NCBI GenBank assembly: GCA_013368375.1
Contig: JAACJP010000008.1
Span: forward strand, 682,001 to 746,000
From: Tricholomella constricta
Taxonomy: Eukaryota; Basidiomycota; Agaricomycetes; Agaricales; Lyophyllaceae
Direction: 5' to 3'
Length of the DNA: 64,000 nt
Notes under the pieces: model-generated
What the model saw: only the letters and a program-made list of their open reading frames with translations
Told to the model about the DNA's origin: nothing
The model's database searches: none
Part shown: piece by piece, positions 23,801 through 33,034 of the stretch
How the letters are laid out: each line of letters opens with the position of its first letter
How positions within the stretch are numbered: position 1 is the stretch's first letter
Made by a program: the position numbers and the translations under genes

Positions 23801-25578
23801 GCCCCCCACCGATTAGCGTCTGTCCCCTGACTCGTCTCCACATACACTGATCTCGCCGCCAATACGCTTGACCATCTTTCACGGAGTTGTAAGCTGCTCC
23901 GCCATCGTCGTGCCTTTATGGTCATGCTTATCACCGGACTCTTCATGAAAGCGAACGGCATAGACGATGGATAGGCCCTTGTGACATTGTCCCGTTTTAG
24001 CACCGTAATCTTACTGAACAACACGGACAATCGCCGGCGCATGACCACCATTATTCCCTTCATTAGTTAGCTCTTGGTTCATATATCATGCAGCTTTCCA
24101 AGCGATCTGACACCAGGTGCCAGTTATGATTAGGCAAGAGGGTCACAAGAAGGTCGAAGAATGTTGAACAGCTTTGGACAATGGAACAGTGATTGAGCTC
24201 TTATCAAGTGCTTTGAACGACAAGCATCTTGTTTGAGATGAAACTCGCCCAACAATACAACATTGTGACTGCAAGAGTGTTGTTGGGTAAGTACGAGGCG
24301 CGTCATGGCCCCATCGGCTGCTTAGGTACCCATCTAAGGTCCGAACACCAGGCGGTGGTCCGCGGGACACCAGGAGCCACAAGGTCTCGCGAACCTGGTC
24401 TAGGCGCAGATCAAGTATGTGCTCGCGCCGACTTGACTATCGCTAAACTCGCTTACAGAAAACTGAATAGTCGTGAAATTTACGACCCGGCGGGTGCGAC
24501 CCAACGACGACGAGAATGGTCTAGTGGCGTGAATGGGGCCGGTAAGCCGTAGGCAAGGCAAGTCAGGTTCAGTGCTTAAAAACCACATCGTGGGCCATCA
24601 CCGCCTTCCCTTAGTTCAGGATGACACGAAAAATATTTTGTGAGGTCGTGCCGGCGGGACATTTCCAAATAAAATGTCGACAATAATGGTTTAGCGGGCG
24701 AGGGTTCAGGACCGGCGAGCCGTAGGTTGTGTGCTCTATCCATGTAACATGCTCCTGACCGCAGGTTCTGCACGAGAGCATTTTGTCTATCCTATGAAAT
24801 TACAGACCAAATTAATTGGAACAAAGTTAAAAGACGACAAGCTGACTCCTGAGATCTGAGATGCCAGTCAACTATGTTTCTATCCATCTCCTGCTCCTAC
24901 AAGCTTAAAGTTACGACAGAAAATGGCTCAGAGCCAACAAAATGAAAATATTCAAAGCCCCAAAAACGTAAACTTGTGCTTTATCTTCTAGGGGTTTTTC
25001 AGGGGGGTTGGCTGAGATGTGGCGGTTTGGTGGCGTTCAACGCAGTCACATGTCGCGGCCGTAATACTCAAGTAAGGGTGCGAAGACACCAATTTGTGTG
25101 GGTCCCAGTGGGTGCCCTCTTACTCCTACATCGATATGAAACGTGGTAACAGGCGCATGGAGTCCTGAAAATTGGGTGAACTAGCGGACCTGACAAGTTT
25201 TGAGAAATTGATACCGCTCGCACCGTCGGAAGCGACCAGAGGTCGAAGTTTGCAATGTCTGCAGTGCTGGAAGATGATGAACCCCTTCTTAATTGTCAGT
25301 GATGTCACTGCTTAATTTCCTACTTTCGCCGTATCCCGCGCGGCTTCCATCCTATCCCAAATATCATAAGATGAACCCGCAGAGTGCCCTGATACTCAAT
25401 ATGTTGAATCGTATATGGAAACCAAAATACGAAACCCGTGGATTATCCGCAAAAGGTGGTGTAATCAGGACCACAGGATATCCGAGTGGTACATGTCGGC
25501 GGAGAATGATTTAACAACAGTGTATCCAAAGGTCATCTGGAAACGATGAAAGCAAAAGGGCGGATTATCAGTCACACT
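17810..25578. other. Gene-poor stretch with no supported gene
   Basis: About 7.8 kb. Frames are short and scattered on both strands; the longest plus frame (18479-19144) has no recognisable motif and is dominated by Pro/Ser/Thr. A short degenerate tandem repeat of 'catgttctt' units lies near 21235-21290. Two related segments with 'atggt.tag.gg.cg' and 'ccgg.agccgtagg' lie at about 24515-24555 and 24686-24730. The 17.8-18.3 kb part presumably includes the Ecl1-type gene promoter. I see no gene. Confidence 0.5.
21233..21290. repeat. Short degenerate tandem repeat (catgttctt units)
   Basis: The motif CATGTTCTT recurs about five times with 1-3 nt variation in spacing, giving a small minisatellite-like run in non-coding DNA. 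Confidence 0.6.
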
Positions 25579-25586
25579 GACGGGGG

Positions 25587-25708
25587 CAAGGGGCCTGCGG
25601 CGGGGAATTCCGAGACGTCATCCTCCCCCCTCGTCCACCCGGACCCTTTTTTTCGGGGTCCTCCTCCTAAAGGAGAAGTATCTATATGAGGAAGCTCGCA
25701 TCATTTTC
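25587..25708 (+). repeat. Left terminal inverted repeat of hAT-like element
   Basis: The reverse complement is at 32708-32833. The first 90 or so bases are identical, with two substitutions and a 4-bp length difference further in. Confidence 0.85.
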
Positions 25709-25992
25709 TTATTGTCTTGATCACTCTCGACGCTCTTATCTGCACATGTATTCCTCCTCGTATGACTGTGCTCAAGTAGTGTTTTCTATTCCAAATCTAT
25801 CCTTGCTCAACTTCGATGCCAAACAAAAGGATCAACCCTAGTGCAGTCCTTTCTGATCCACCAGAATCTCCTCTCTAATGACGGTGTATCCTGACTACTT
25901 TCAATGTCTTTGCAGGGATCAATAAGTACTTTGGAAAGTGTTTCATCCAGTGCGATTATTGCTCTGACTTTTATCAGCTCAGAGAAAGTGGT

Positions 25993-26489
25993 TGTTAGGG
26001 GAACACCTGTTTGGTGATCACGTGACCATCCGATTCCTCGGACGAGCACGTGACCGACCGCTCCCCAGATGATCGCGATCCTGACCCCGACGCTCCGCCC
26101 CAAGCATCGGTGTACATACTTATAACTTCCTGTCGTTACTTCCCCTTCCAGCGCGCGCCCGATCCCGATTCCCGACATCCCGACGTCGGTCACCCGACCT
26201 CGTGCGCCTGCACCCTGAGCCACGAGGATCGGACAGCGTCGGGAACGTGTACATACACGCGCCGCTGCCCATCCGTTATCATTTACGTACCATACACCCC
26301 AGAGAGCCGGCCCTCAAGTAGTTACTCGTATATAGTCATCCTCCTGACATGGGGGAATCCTTTACTCTATTCTCATTGGATTCCCCTCTGCCAGGTAGGT
26401 CTACTTACGTTCTCTCTAATCGTACATAATATAACATTGGATTCCCCTCTGCCAGCACGACTAAGCTCTGCGCTGAGGTCGCTCTAACA
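25993..26489 (+). repeat. 5' LTR
   Basis: Bounded by TGTTAG...CTAACA. It contains a TATA box at 26329-26335, a probable transcript start near 26361-26362 and a 21-bp direct repeat at 26374-26394 and 26435-26455. A 145-codon open frame inside is a by-product of LTR base composition, since the same frame recurs in the other LTR. Confidence 0.95.
26329..26335 (+). promoter_or_regulatory. LTR TATA box
   Basis: TATATAG lies 33 bp upstream of 26362, the point where the self-priming complement begins. This places the U3/R boundary near 26361-26362. Confidence 0.6.
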
Positions 26490-26491
26490 GC

Positions 26492-26503
26492 AGAATAGAG
26501 TAA
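26492..26503 (+). promoter_or_regulatory. Self-priming primer-binding site
   Basis: AGAATAGAGTAA, 2 nt after the 5' LTR, is the exact reverse complement of TTACTCTATTCT at 26362-26373 in the LTR. A tRNA-type site would begin TGG and is absent. In Tf1-type elements the 5' end of the RNA folds back onto such a site to prime reverse transcription. Confidence 0.75.
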
Positions 26504-26616
26504 CTCTAGAAACCCGACGAAGCCGACCGATCCGCTTCCGCGCCGAAACACGCGTCTGCTACACGCGACCGTCCAACGCGCGCTCGCCCCGATCGCCCGT
26601 CCAGTCCCGTTTCGAG

Positions 26617-27855
26617 ATGTCCGAATTTGGTGACATGTCGCAGCGACCGTTCTCTCCCTTCCTCACGACGGAGGAGCGGTTGGCGAATATGGAAGCCACA
26701 ATTTCGGCTCTCTCTGCCTCCAATACCTCCAACTCGGCCTCTATGGACCGCCTCTCCGCTCTTTTCGAAAAATTCATGTCGGGGACACCCCCCAATCCCA
26801 CCCCCGCTGCTCCCGAAGCAGACACGACCCCCCCGCCGCCTGAGACGACCACCCCGCTGCCAGGCTCTCCGCGATCGGGATCGCACCACCTCCGACCGTC
26901 GCCCCCTCCCATTTACGACGGCGCCCGATCGGGCGGTCGCGCGTTCTTGAACGCCTGCAAGCTCTACTTCTCCTTGTGCGGGGGAAGTTTCGCCGACGAC
27001 CACGCCCGAATAGTATGGGTGCTGTCGTACATGCAGCACGGGCGAGCCGCCGACTTCGTCAGTCGGGTGTTCCAGTTCGGAACCGCCAAGGACGTCTTTC
27101 CCGCCTGGAAGGACTTCGAAGACACCTTCCGTGGCGAGTTCTTCCTCTTCGACGAGGTCGCCGATGCCGCGCTCATCCTGGAGTCGACGGCGTACTTCCA
27201 GAACGGTCGATCGATCGACGAGTACATCGACTCGTTCCGATCCCTGTGGGTCAAGGCGGGCTACCCAGATGGGCGTCACCTGGTCCTCAAATTCCGTCGG
27301 GGAATGGACCCGAAGCTCTCGAGGCGACTCGGAAGCATCACCACGGGTCGCCCGCACGATGAGAAGATTGAGGAGTGGCTGAGGATCGCTCGTTCTCAAG
27401 ACTTCATCATGAGGTCGGAGGACGACTTCCACCGTCGGATGGTCCCGACAAAGGCGCCCGACAGCCGCCCGCCCACCACCGCAGCTGCACGATGGGCGTT
27501 CGCTACTGCCCCCGCTCCCGCTCCCGCTCCCGCTCCCGCTCCCGCTCCCGCTCCCGCTCCCCCCGCCCCCCGCGCTCCTGCCGCACCAGCCCCCAGGCCG
27601 ATCCCCCAGGGCATCCCAATGGACGTAGATCGGATGCGCGATCGAGTCGCGCCTGCCGACGACCACTGTTTTCGGTGCAAGAAAAAGGGTCACTACTCTC
27701 GTGACTGCCCTTTGCGCTGGGACGTGCGCCACATGCTCGATGATGAGCTGGAGGCGCTTATCATGGAACGTCTAGCTCGCAAGGACGCAGTCCCCGCCGA
27801 CCCGACTCCATCGTCGGCCGACGCGACCGCCTCCGACGCCGAGGAGGGTTTTTAA
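26617..27855 (+). CDS. Chromovirus Gag (capsid/nucleocapsid)
   Basis: A 412-aa frame from ATG 26617. The N terminus is coiled-coil-like (LTTEERLANMEATISALSAS) and then Pro-rich. The central capsid-like region (FLNACKLYFSLCGG ... WKDFEDTFRGEFFL ... SIDEYIDSFRSLW) matches retrotransposon Gag. A zinc knuckle CFRCKKKGHYSRDC (CX2CX4HX4C) near residue 350 binds RNA. Between them lies an Ala-Pro repeat encoded by eight CCCGCT units (27511-27558). Gag forms cytoplasmic virus-like particles that package element RNA. The frame ends in GGT TTT TAA, where a frameshift signal feeds into Pol. GC-rich third positions set it apart from host genes. Confidence 0.95.
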   Translation: MSEFGDMSQRPFSPFLTTEERLANMEATISALSASNTSNSASMDRLSALFEKFMSGTPPNPTPAAPEADTTPPPPETTTPLPGSPRSGSHHLRPSPPPIYDGARSGGRAFLNACKLYFSLCGGSFADDHARIVWVLSYMQHGRAADFVSRVFQFGTAKDVFPAWKDFEDTFRGEFFLFDEVADAALILESTAYFQNGRSIDEYIDSFRSLWVKAGYPDGRHLVLKFRRGMDPKLSRRLGSITTGRPHDEKIEEWLRIARSQDFIMRSEDDFHRRMVPTKAPDSRPPTTAAARWAFATAPAPAPAPAPAPAPAPAPPAPRAPAAPAPRPIPQGIPMDVDRMRDRVAPADDHCFRCKKKGHYSRDCPLRWDVRHMLDDELEALIMERLARKDAVPADPTPSSADATASDAEEGF

Positions 27856-30800
27856 TTACACAACGGGTGGAACGTACGCCCCCGTTGTCTAGTCGTAATC
27901 GGTTCGCTCCTTTATCCATAGAATACGCCAATACACCTAATATTGCTGCTATTCCGACGAGTGAACCGACCGACAAAGACGTACAAAACCCCTCCGACCC
28001 GACGACACCAATCGCAGTCGCAAAGCCGATCGCCCCGTCGCGTCGTGGCCTACCCCGCTGGGAAAAGCGACTCCCTAGTCGTTTCATCGCCGCTGCCTCC
28101 CCCTGCCCCAGATCCCTGTGGCTCAACGTCGAACTGGAGACCACCGACACCCAGGAGTCGCATGCCGTCACTGCCCTAGTGGACAGCGGAGCGACTGGCA
28201 GTTTTCTCAATGTTGCTTTCGTCGAGAAACACAAGCTCACAACCAAGGTGCTTAGTCGGCCATCCCCGGTTTACAATGTGGACGGCACTCTCAACGAAGG
28301 CGGTTCGGTCTCTTGCATCGTAGAAGCTGTCTTGCGATACAACGGTCATACCGAACGAGCCGTCTTCGGGGTCACCCAGTTAGGCAAGCAAGACATGATC
28401 CTCGGGTTCAACTGGCTTAAAAACCATAACCCCGAGATCGACTGGGAGACCAAGGAGGTGAAGATGAGTCGCTGTCCGACGCAGTGCGGCACCTGCAAGG
28501 ACGAGGTCAAAGCCGATCGGCGCGCACGCACCAAAGTGCGCGCAGCGATCCGCGCCTGTCGAGCCGACGGTATACCGATGACTGAGCCCGACCTGCGAGC
28601 CCCGACCAACCCGTATGTTGAGGACGACTCTGATGAGGAGGAGTTCCTCCCCTACACCCCGGTCCTGGAGGAACCTGACCCAGAGTCTGACGACTTCCTG
28701 GTGGAAACCTTCCTGAGTGGCGATCGCATCTTCGCGACCGCGATCCATCCGACTCCGACCGCCGAACATATTCGGGCCAGCCAAACGACATCGCAGCGAC
28801 TTGCGGAAGCGCACGCTGCTAACTCCGTGCCCAGAACTTTCCGCGACGCAGTACCGACCCACCTCCACGACTTTGAAGATGTCTTCTCCAAAGTCGCATT
28901 CGATGAGCTTCCAGAGCGCAAGCAATGGGACCATGCCATCGAACTGGAGCCGGGCGCGTCGCCGACGGGCACGAAGGTCTACCCGCTCTCACCGGCAGAA
29001 CAGGTCGAACTCGACGCGTTCCTCAAGGAGAACCTCGAGACAGGTCGCATCCGACCGTCCAAGTCGCCCATGGCGTCGCCGGTCTTCTTCATCAAGAAGA
29101 AGGACGGGTCGCTCCGACTGGTTCAGGACTATCGGACGCTCAATGCGCTCACGGTGAAGAACCGATACCCGCTGCCCCTCATTAGCGAACTGGTGAATAA
29201 CCTTCGCGGCGCGCGGTACTTCACCAAGTTGGACGTCCGATGGGGGTACAACAACGTGCGGATCAAGGAAGGCGACGAGTGGAAGGCAGCGTTTCGGACG
29301 AATCGCGGCCTCTTCGAGCCGCTCGTCATGTTCTTCGGCCTCACGAACAGCCCCGCCACATTTCAGACCATGATGAATGATATCTTCCGCGATCTGATCG
29401 CTGAAGGTGTTGTTTGCGTGTACCTCGATGACATCTTGATTTATACAAAGACGCTAGAGGAACACCATCGGGTCACGCGACTGGTACTGGACCGACTCCG
29501 CGAACATCAGCTGTTCTTAAAGCCCGAGAAATGCGAATTTGAGCAGACTAAGATCGAGTATCTCGGGCTGATCATCTCGCAAGGGCAAGCGGAAATGGAT
29601 CCGGTTAAAGTCGCTGGAGTGTTGGAATGGCCGGCGCCGAAGAACAAGAAGGAGGTGCAAGCGTTCCTAGGCTTCACCAATTTCTACCGACGGTTCATCC
29701 AGGACTTCTCGCACCACGCCCGACCCCTGTTCGATCTGACAGGCAAGGACGTCGCCTGGCGATGGGGAGAGTCGGAGCAGTCGGCCTTTGCCCTTCTGAA
29801 GTCTGCGATCACATCGGGGCCAGTCCTCATGTTCCCCGACGACGATCGACCGTACCGCATCGAAGCCGACTCGTCCGACTTCGCAACGGGCGCAGTCCTG
29901 TCGCAAGAGTCGCCGTCCGATGGCAAGTGGCACCCGGTCGCGTTCTACTCGAAGAGCTTGAACGCCGTCGAGCGGAACTACGAGATCCATGACAAAGAGA
30001 TGCTGGCGATCATCCGGTCTCTGGAGGAATGGCGACACTTCGTAGAAGGCGCAAAGCACAAGGTGGAGATCTGGACCGACCACAAGAACCTCGAGTACTT
30101 CCTCACCGCGAAGAAACTCAATCGGCGTCAAGCCCGATGGTCGCTTTACCTCGCTAACTTCGACTTCGCCCTCCACCACCGTCCTGGCCGTAGCATGGGC
30201 AAACCCGACGCGTTATCGCGTCGCCCCGACCATGGCGACGGAAGCGCCGACAACGCCAACATCGTGCTGCTCAAACCAGAATTCTTCGCCGTTCGTGCAA
30301 CTGAAGGCCTTGCACTGGTCGGAGAGGAGGATGATGTGCTGAAAGCGATCCGCAAGGGCAATCGCGATGGGGCTCAGGAGGATGCGGTCGCGAAAGCGGC
30401 GCAACTGGTCAAAGCATCCAAGATCGCCGGCCGCTCCCTTCGCTTTGGCGAGTGGGGAGAGGAAGGCGGTCTGCTCACGTTCCGTGGACGGATCTATGTC
30501 CCGAACGTCCCAGACCTTCGCCGACGCATTGTGGAGCAGCACCACGACTCCAAGGTCGCCGGTCACCCCGGTCGCTGGAAGACGCTCGAACTGGTGTCGC
30601 GCAACTACTGGTGGCCCCAGATGTCGTGCTTCATCGGTTCGTACACCAGCACCTGTGACATGTGTCTGCGCACGAAACCTCGCCGCCAACTCCCCGTCGG
30701 ACAGCTGCAGCCGCTTCCCATCCCCGAAGGCCGATGGAATGTCGTATCGGTCGACTTCATCACCGAACTTCCAGAGTCCAACGGCCACGACGCGATCATG

Positions 30801-31886
30801 AATGTCGTGGATTCAGTTGGAAAGCGCGCGCACTTCATCGCGTCGCACACGACTTGTTCGGCCCTGGGAGCTGCGAACCTCTACCGTCGCCACGTCTGGA
30901 AGCTGCACGGTCTCCCCGACGCATTCGTCTCCGATCGAGGTCCACAGTTCGTCGCCGAGTTCACGCGCGAACTGTACAGACTCCTGGGTATCAAGCTGTC
31001 GGCCTCAACGGCGTACCACCCACAGACCGACGGACAGACAGAGCGTGTCAACCAGGAACTGGAACAGTTCTTGCGAGTCTTCTGCAATGAGCGCCAGAAC
31101 GATTGGGAGGACCTCCTGCCCGACGCCGAATTCAGTTACAACAACCATGTACATTCGGCGACGCAGCAGACCCCCTTCCTGCTTGACACTGGTCGGCATC
31201 CGCGCATGGGCTTCGAGCCGCGTCGGGGCGCTTCCAGGAACGAGTCAGCAGACGAGTTCGTGGAGCGCATGAAGGAAGCACAGGAGGAAGCCAAGGCAGC
31301 GCTTTCAAAGGCCAAAGACGACATGGAGCGGTATTACAACCAGCGGCACGCCCCAACGCCCGACTACCAGCCTGGCGACAAGGTATACTTGGACGCGACC
31401 GACATTTCTACGACCCGACCGTCTAAGAAGTTGTCGCATCGCTACCTTGGCCCTTTCGTCGTGCAAAGGCGAGTCGGCCCGCTGGCATACCGCCTCCTGC
31501 TGCCTCAGTCCATGAAGCGCATCCACCCAGTCTTCCACGTCGTGAAGCTCATCCCCGCCATTGCTGATCCGATCGAAGGTCGTCGATCCGATCCCCCTCC
31601 GCCCCCCGACATAATCGACGACGAACCCCATTACGAAGTTGAAAAGATCCTCGATAGCCGAACCTTCCGCAAAAAACTACAGTACAAGGTCCTGTGGAAG
31701 GGCTATGGTTACGAAGAAGCTTCTTGGGAACCTCGCGAAAATGTCGCCGCCCCTGATCTGGTACGAAAGTTCCACCGTGACAACCCCGACGCCCCACGCC
31801 ACATTCGTGGCATCTTCACTCTATCCCCCGCCATCTTCGCCACCGTCACCCCGCACCGAGTCGTTGCGATTCAAAAGGGGGGGTGA
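27744..31886 (+). CDS. Chromovirus Pol polyprotein (protease, RT, RNase H, integrase, chromodomain)
   Basis: The frame is open from 27744, overlapping Gag in -1, to the stop at 31884-31886, which abuts the 3' LTR. There is no ATG near its start; the first alternative codon is GTG 27867, so translation by frameshift at 27846-27852 is expected. Domains in order: aspartic protease (LVDSGATGSFLN), reverse transcriptase (FTKLDVRWGYNNVRI; VCVYLDDILIYTKT with the YLDD catalytic motif), RNase H (EADSSDFATGAVLSQ; TDHKNLEYF), integrase zinc-binding region (HPGRWKTLELV ... CDMC), DDE core (SVDFITELP; VSDRGPQFVAEF; QTDGQTERVNQELEQF) and a C-terminal chromodomain (YEVEKILDSR ... QYKVLWKGYGYEEASWEP). The chromodomain directs integration towards marked chromatin in this group. 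All key residues I checked are present. Confidence 0.95.
27846..27888 (+). promoter_or_regulatory. Predicted -1 ribosomal frameshift signal (Gag-Pol)
   Basis: Slippery heptamer G GGT TTT (27846-27852) lies immediately before the Gag stop TAA. After a 7-nt spacer comes a hairpin with a perfect 8-bp stem (ACAACGGG 27860-27867 with CCCGTTGT 27881-27888). The Pol frame is exactly -1 relative to Gag and is open from 27744, so a slip here gives a Gag-Pol fusion. Confidence 0.75.
31873..31883 (+). promoter_or_regulatory. Polypurine tract
   Basis: AAAAGGGGGGG just upstream of the 3' LTR is the plus-strand primer site. It overlaps the last Pol codons, and the Pol stop fills the 3-nt gap to the LTR. 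Confidence 0.85.
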
Positions 31887-32383
31887 TGTTAGGGGAACAC
31901 CTGTTTGGTGATCACGTGACCATCCGATTCCTCGGACGAGCACGTGACCGACCGCTCCCCAGATGATCGCGATCCCGACCCCGACGCTCCGCCCCAAGCA
32001 TCGGTGTACATACTTATAACTTCCTGTCGTTACTTCCCCTTCCAGCGCGCGCCCGATCCCGATTCCCGACATCCCGACGTCGGTCACCCGACCTCGTGCG
32101 CCTGCACCCTGAGCCACGAGGATCGGACAGCGTCGGGAACGTGTACATACACGCGCCGCTGCCCATCCGTTATCATTTACGTACCATACACCCCAGAGAG
32201 CCGGCCCTCAAGTAGTTACTCGTATATAGTCATCCTCCTGACATGGGGGAATCCTTTACTCTATTCTCATTGGATTCCCCTCTGCCAGGTAGGTCTACTT
32301 ACGTTCTCTCTAATCGTACATAATATAACATTGGATTCCCCTCTGCCAGCACGACTAAGCTCTGCGCTGAGGTCGCTCTAACA
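31887..32383 (+). repeat. 3' LTR
   Basis: Same 497 bp as the 5' LTR with one difference (C at 31976 where the 5' copy has T at 26082). It is followed directly by the GTGGT duplication. Confidence 0.95.
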
Positions 32384-32707
32384 GTGGTGATCGATGTCAA
32401 CACACATTAGTCGTGAAGAAGAAAAACTGATGGAGGAGAATACCACGGCCTATCATCTTAAATACGAGATCCCGAGTAGCGACGGGCTCTTCGACGTTTG
32501 CGCAGGAGGACAGTGCCGAGGCAGATTTTCAAAGCAGAAGAAAAGTTGGAAAGAACAGTTTTTGAAGATGACATCAGGCAATTCCCGAGAAAGAGGGCGG
32601 CATCAGTATATCTGTTATGAGCAGTAGCAGCAAAACAACGTCCTCCGTTGAAAGTGTTGAGAAGCTAGATATTTGTGTTCTTGACGGACGACGACGACGA
32701 ACGATTG

Positions 32708-32833
32708 GAAAATGATGCGAGCTTCCTCATATACATAGATACTTCTCCATTAGAAGGAGGACCCCGAAAAAAAGGGTCCGGGTGGACGAGGGGGGAGGAT
32801 GACGTCTCGGAATTCCCCGCCGCAGGCCCCTTG
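32708..32833 (-). repeat. Right terminal inverted repeat of hAT-like element
   Basis: Inverted copy of 25587-25708, immediately followed by the second GACGGGGG target copy. Confidence 0.85.
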
Positions 32834-32841
32834 GACGGGGG

Positions 32842-33034
32842 GCAAAGCCTTTTCGTTGTCCTAAAGCGGTCGTTGTGGACGATCGATGTTGGCGTCTTCT
32901 TGGTCAGGTTCCGAAGGTCCGGGACGATCTCCTGGGATCGTTTGATTACAAACAAGCGCGTCGAAGACGACACCGAAAGAAGGAGAGCTGAGGAGAACTG
33001 ACGGAAAATCAATGGATAAACAATTGCAGCTGTA
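32842..33034. other. Spacer between the hAT-like element and next possible gene
   Basis: About 190 bp with no feature I can support. Confidence 0.4.

Larger units (their letters stand above)
25993..32383 (+). mobile_element. Intact Ty3/gypsy chromovirus LTR retrotransposon
   Basis: The 6391-bp element has two 497-bp LTRs (25993-26489 and 31887-32383) beginning TGTTAG and ending CTAACA. They differ at one base that I can find (T at 26082, C at 31976). The target duplication GTGGT lies at 25988-25992 and 32384-32388. Gag and Pol are both open. Pol order is protease, reverse transcriptase, RNase H, integrase, chromodomain, which defines a chromovirus. The polypurine tract abuts the 3' LTR. Near-identical LTRs and intact frames indicate a very recent insertion, possibly still active. 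It sits inside a hAT-like element. Confidence 0.97.
25579..32841. mobile_element. Non-autonomous hAT-like element, split by the chromovirus
   Basis: Terminal inverted repeats of about 122/126 bp (25587-25708 and 32708-32833) begin CAAGGGGCCTGCGGCG and match except for two substitutions and a 4-bp indel. The flanks carry a perfect 8-bp direct duplication GACGGGGG (25579-25586 and 32834-32841). An 8-bp target duplication with a terminus fitting 5'-YARNG is the hAT superfamily signature. Removing the nested 6391-bp retrotransposon and its 5-bp duplication leaves about 851 bp, too short for a hAT transposase. Inside, the left part has a TATA-like stretch (TATATGAGG near 25683) and a short ATG frame (MPNKRINPSAVLSDPP from 25817) that may be a transposase gene remnant. 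Confidence 0.8.

Noticed and set aside
24515..24590. Possible tRNA gene (A-box-like TGGTCTAGTGG)
   Set aside because: The D-stem does not pair and no proper B-box or acceptor stem follows.
26050..26487. 145-codon open frame, repeated identically at 31944-32381
   Set aside because: Both lie wholly within the two LTRs; the identity comes from LTR duplication, and the frame has no domain.
26489..26510. tRNA-type primer-binding site after the 5' LTR
   Set aside because: No TGG follows the LTR; the sequence instead matches the element's own transcript start.
26506..27732. 408-codon minus-strand open frame
   Set aside because: Antisense to Gag; its Gly-Ser repeat is simply the complement of the CCCGCT repeat.
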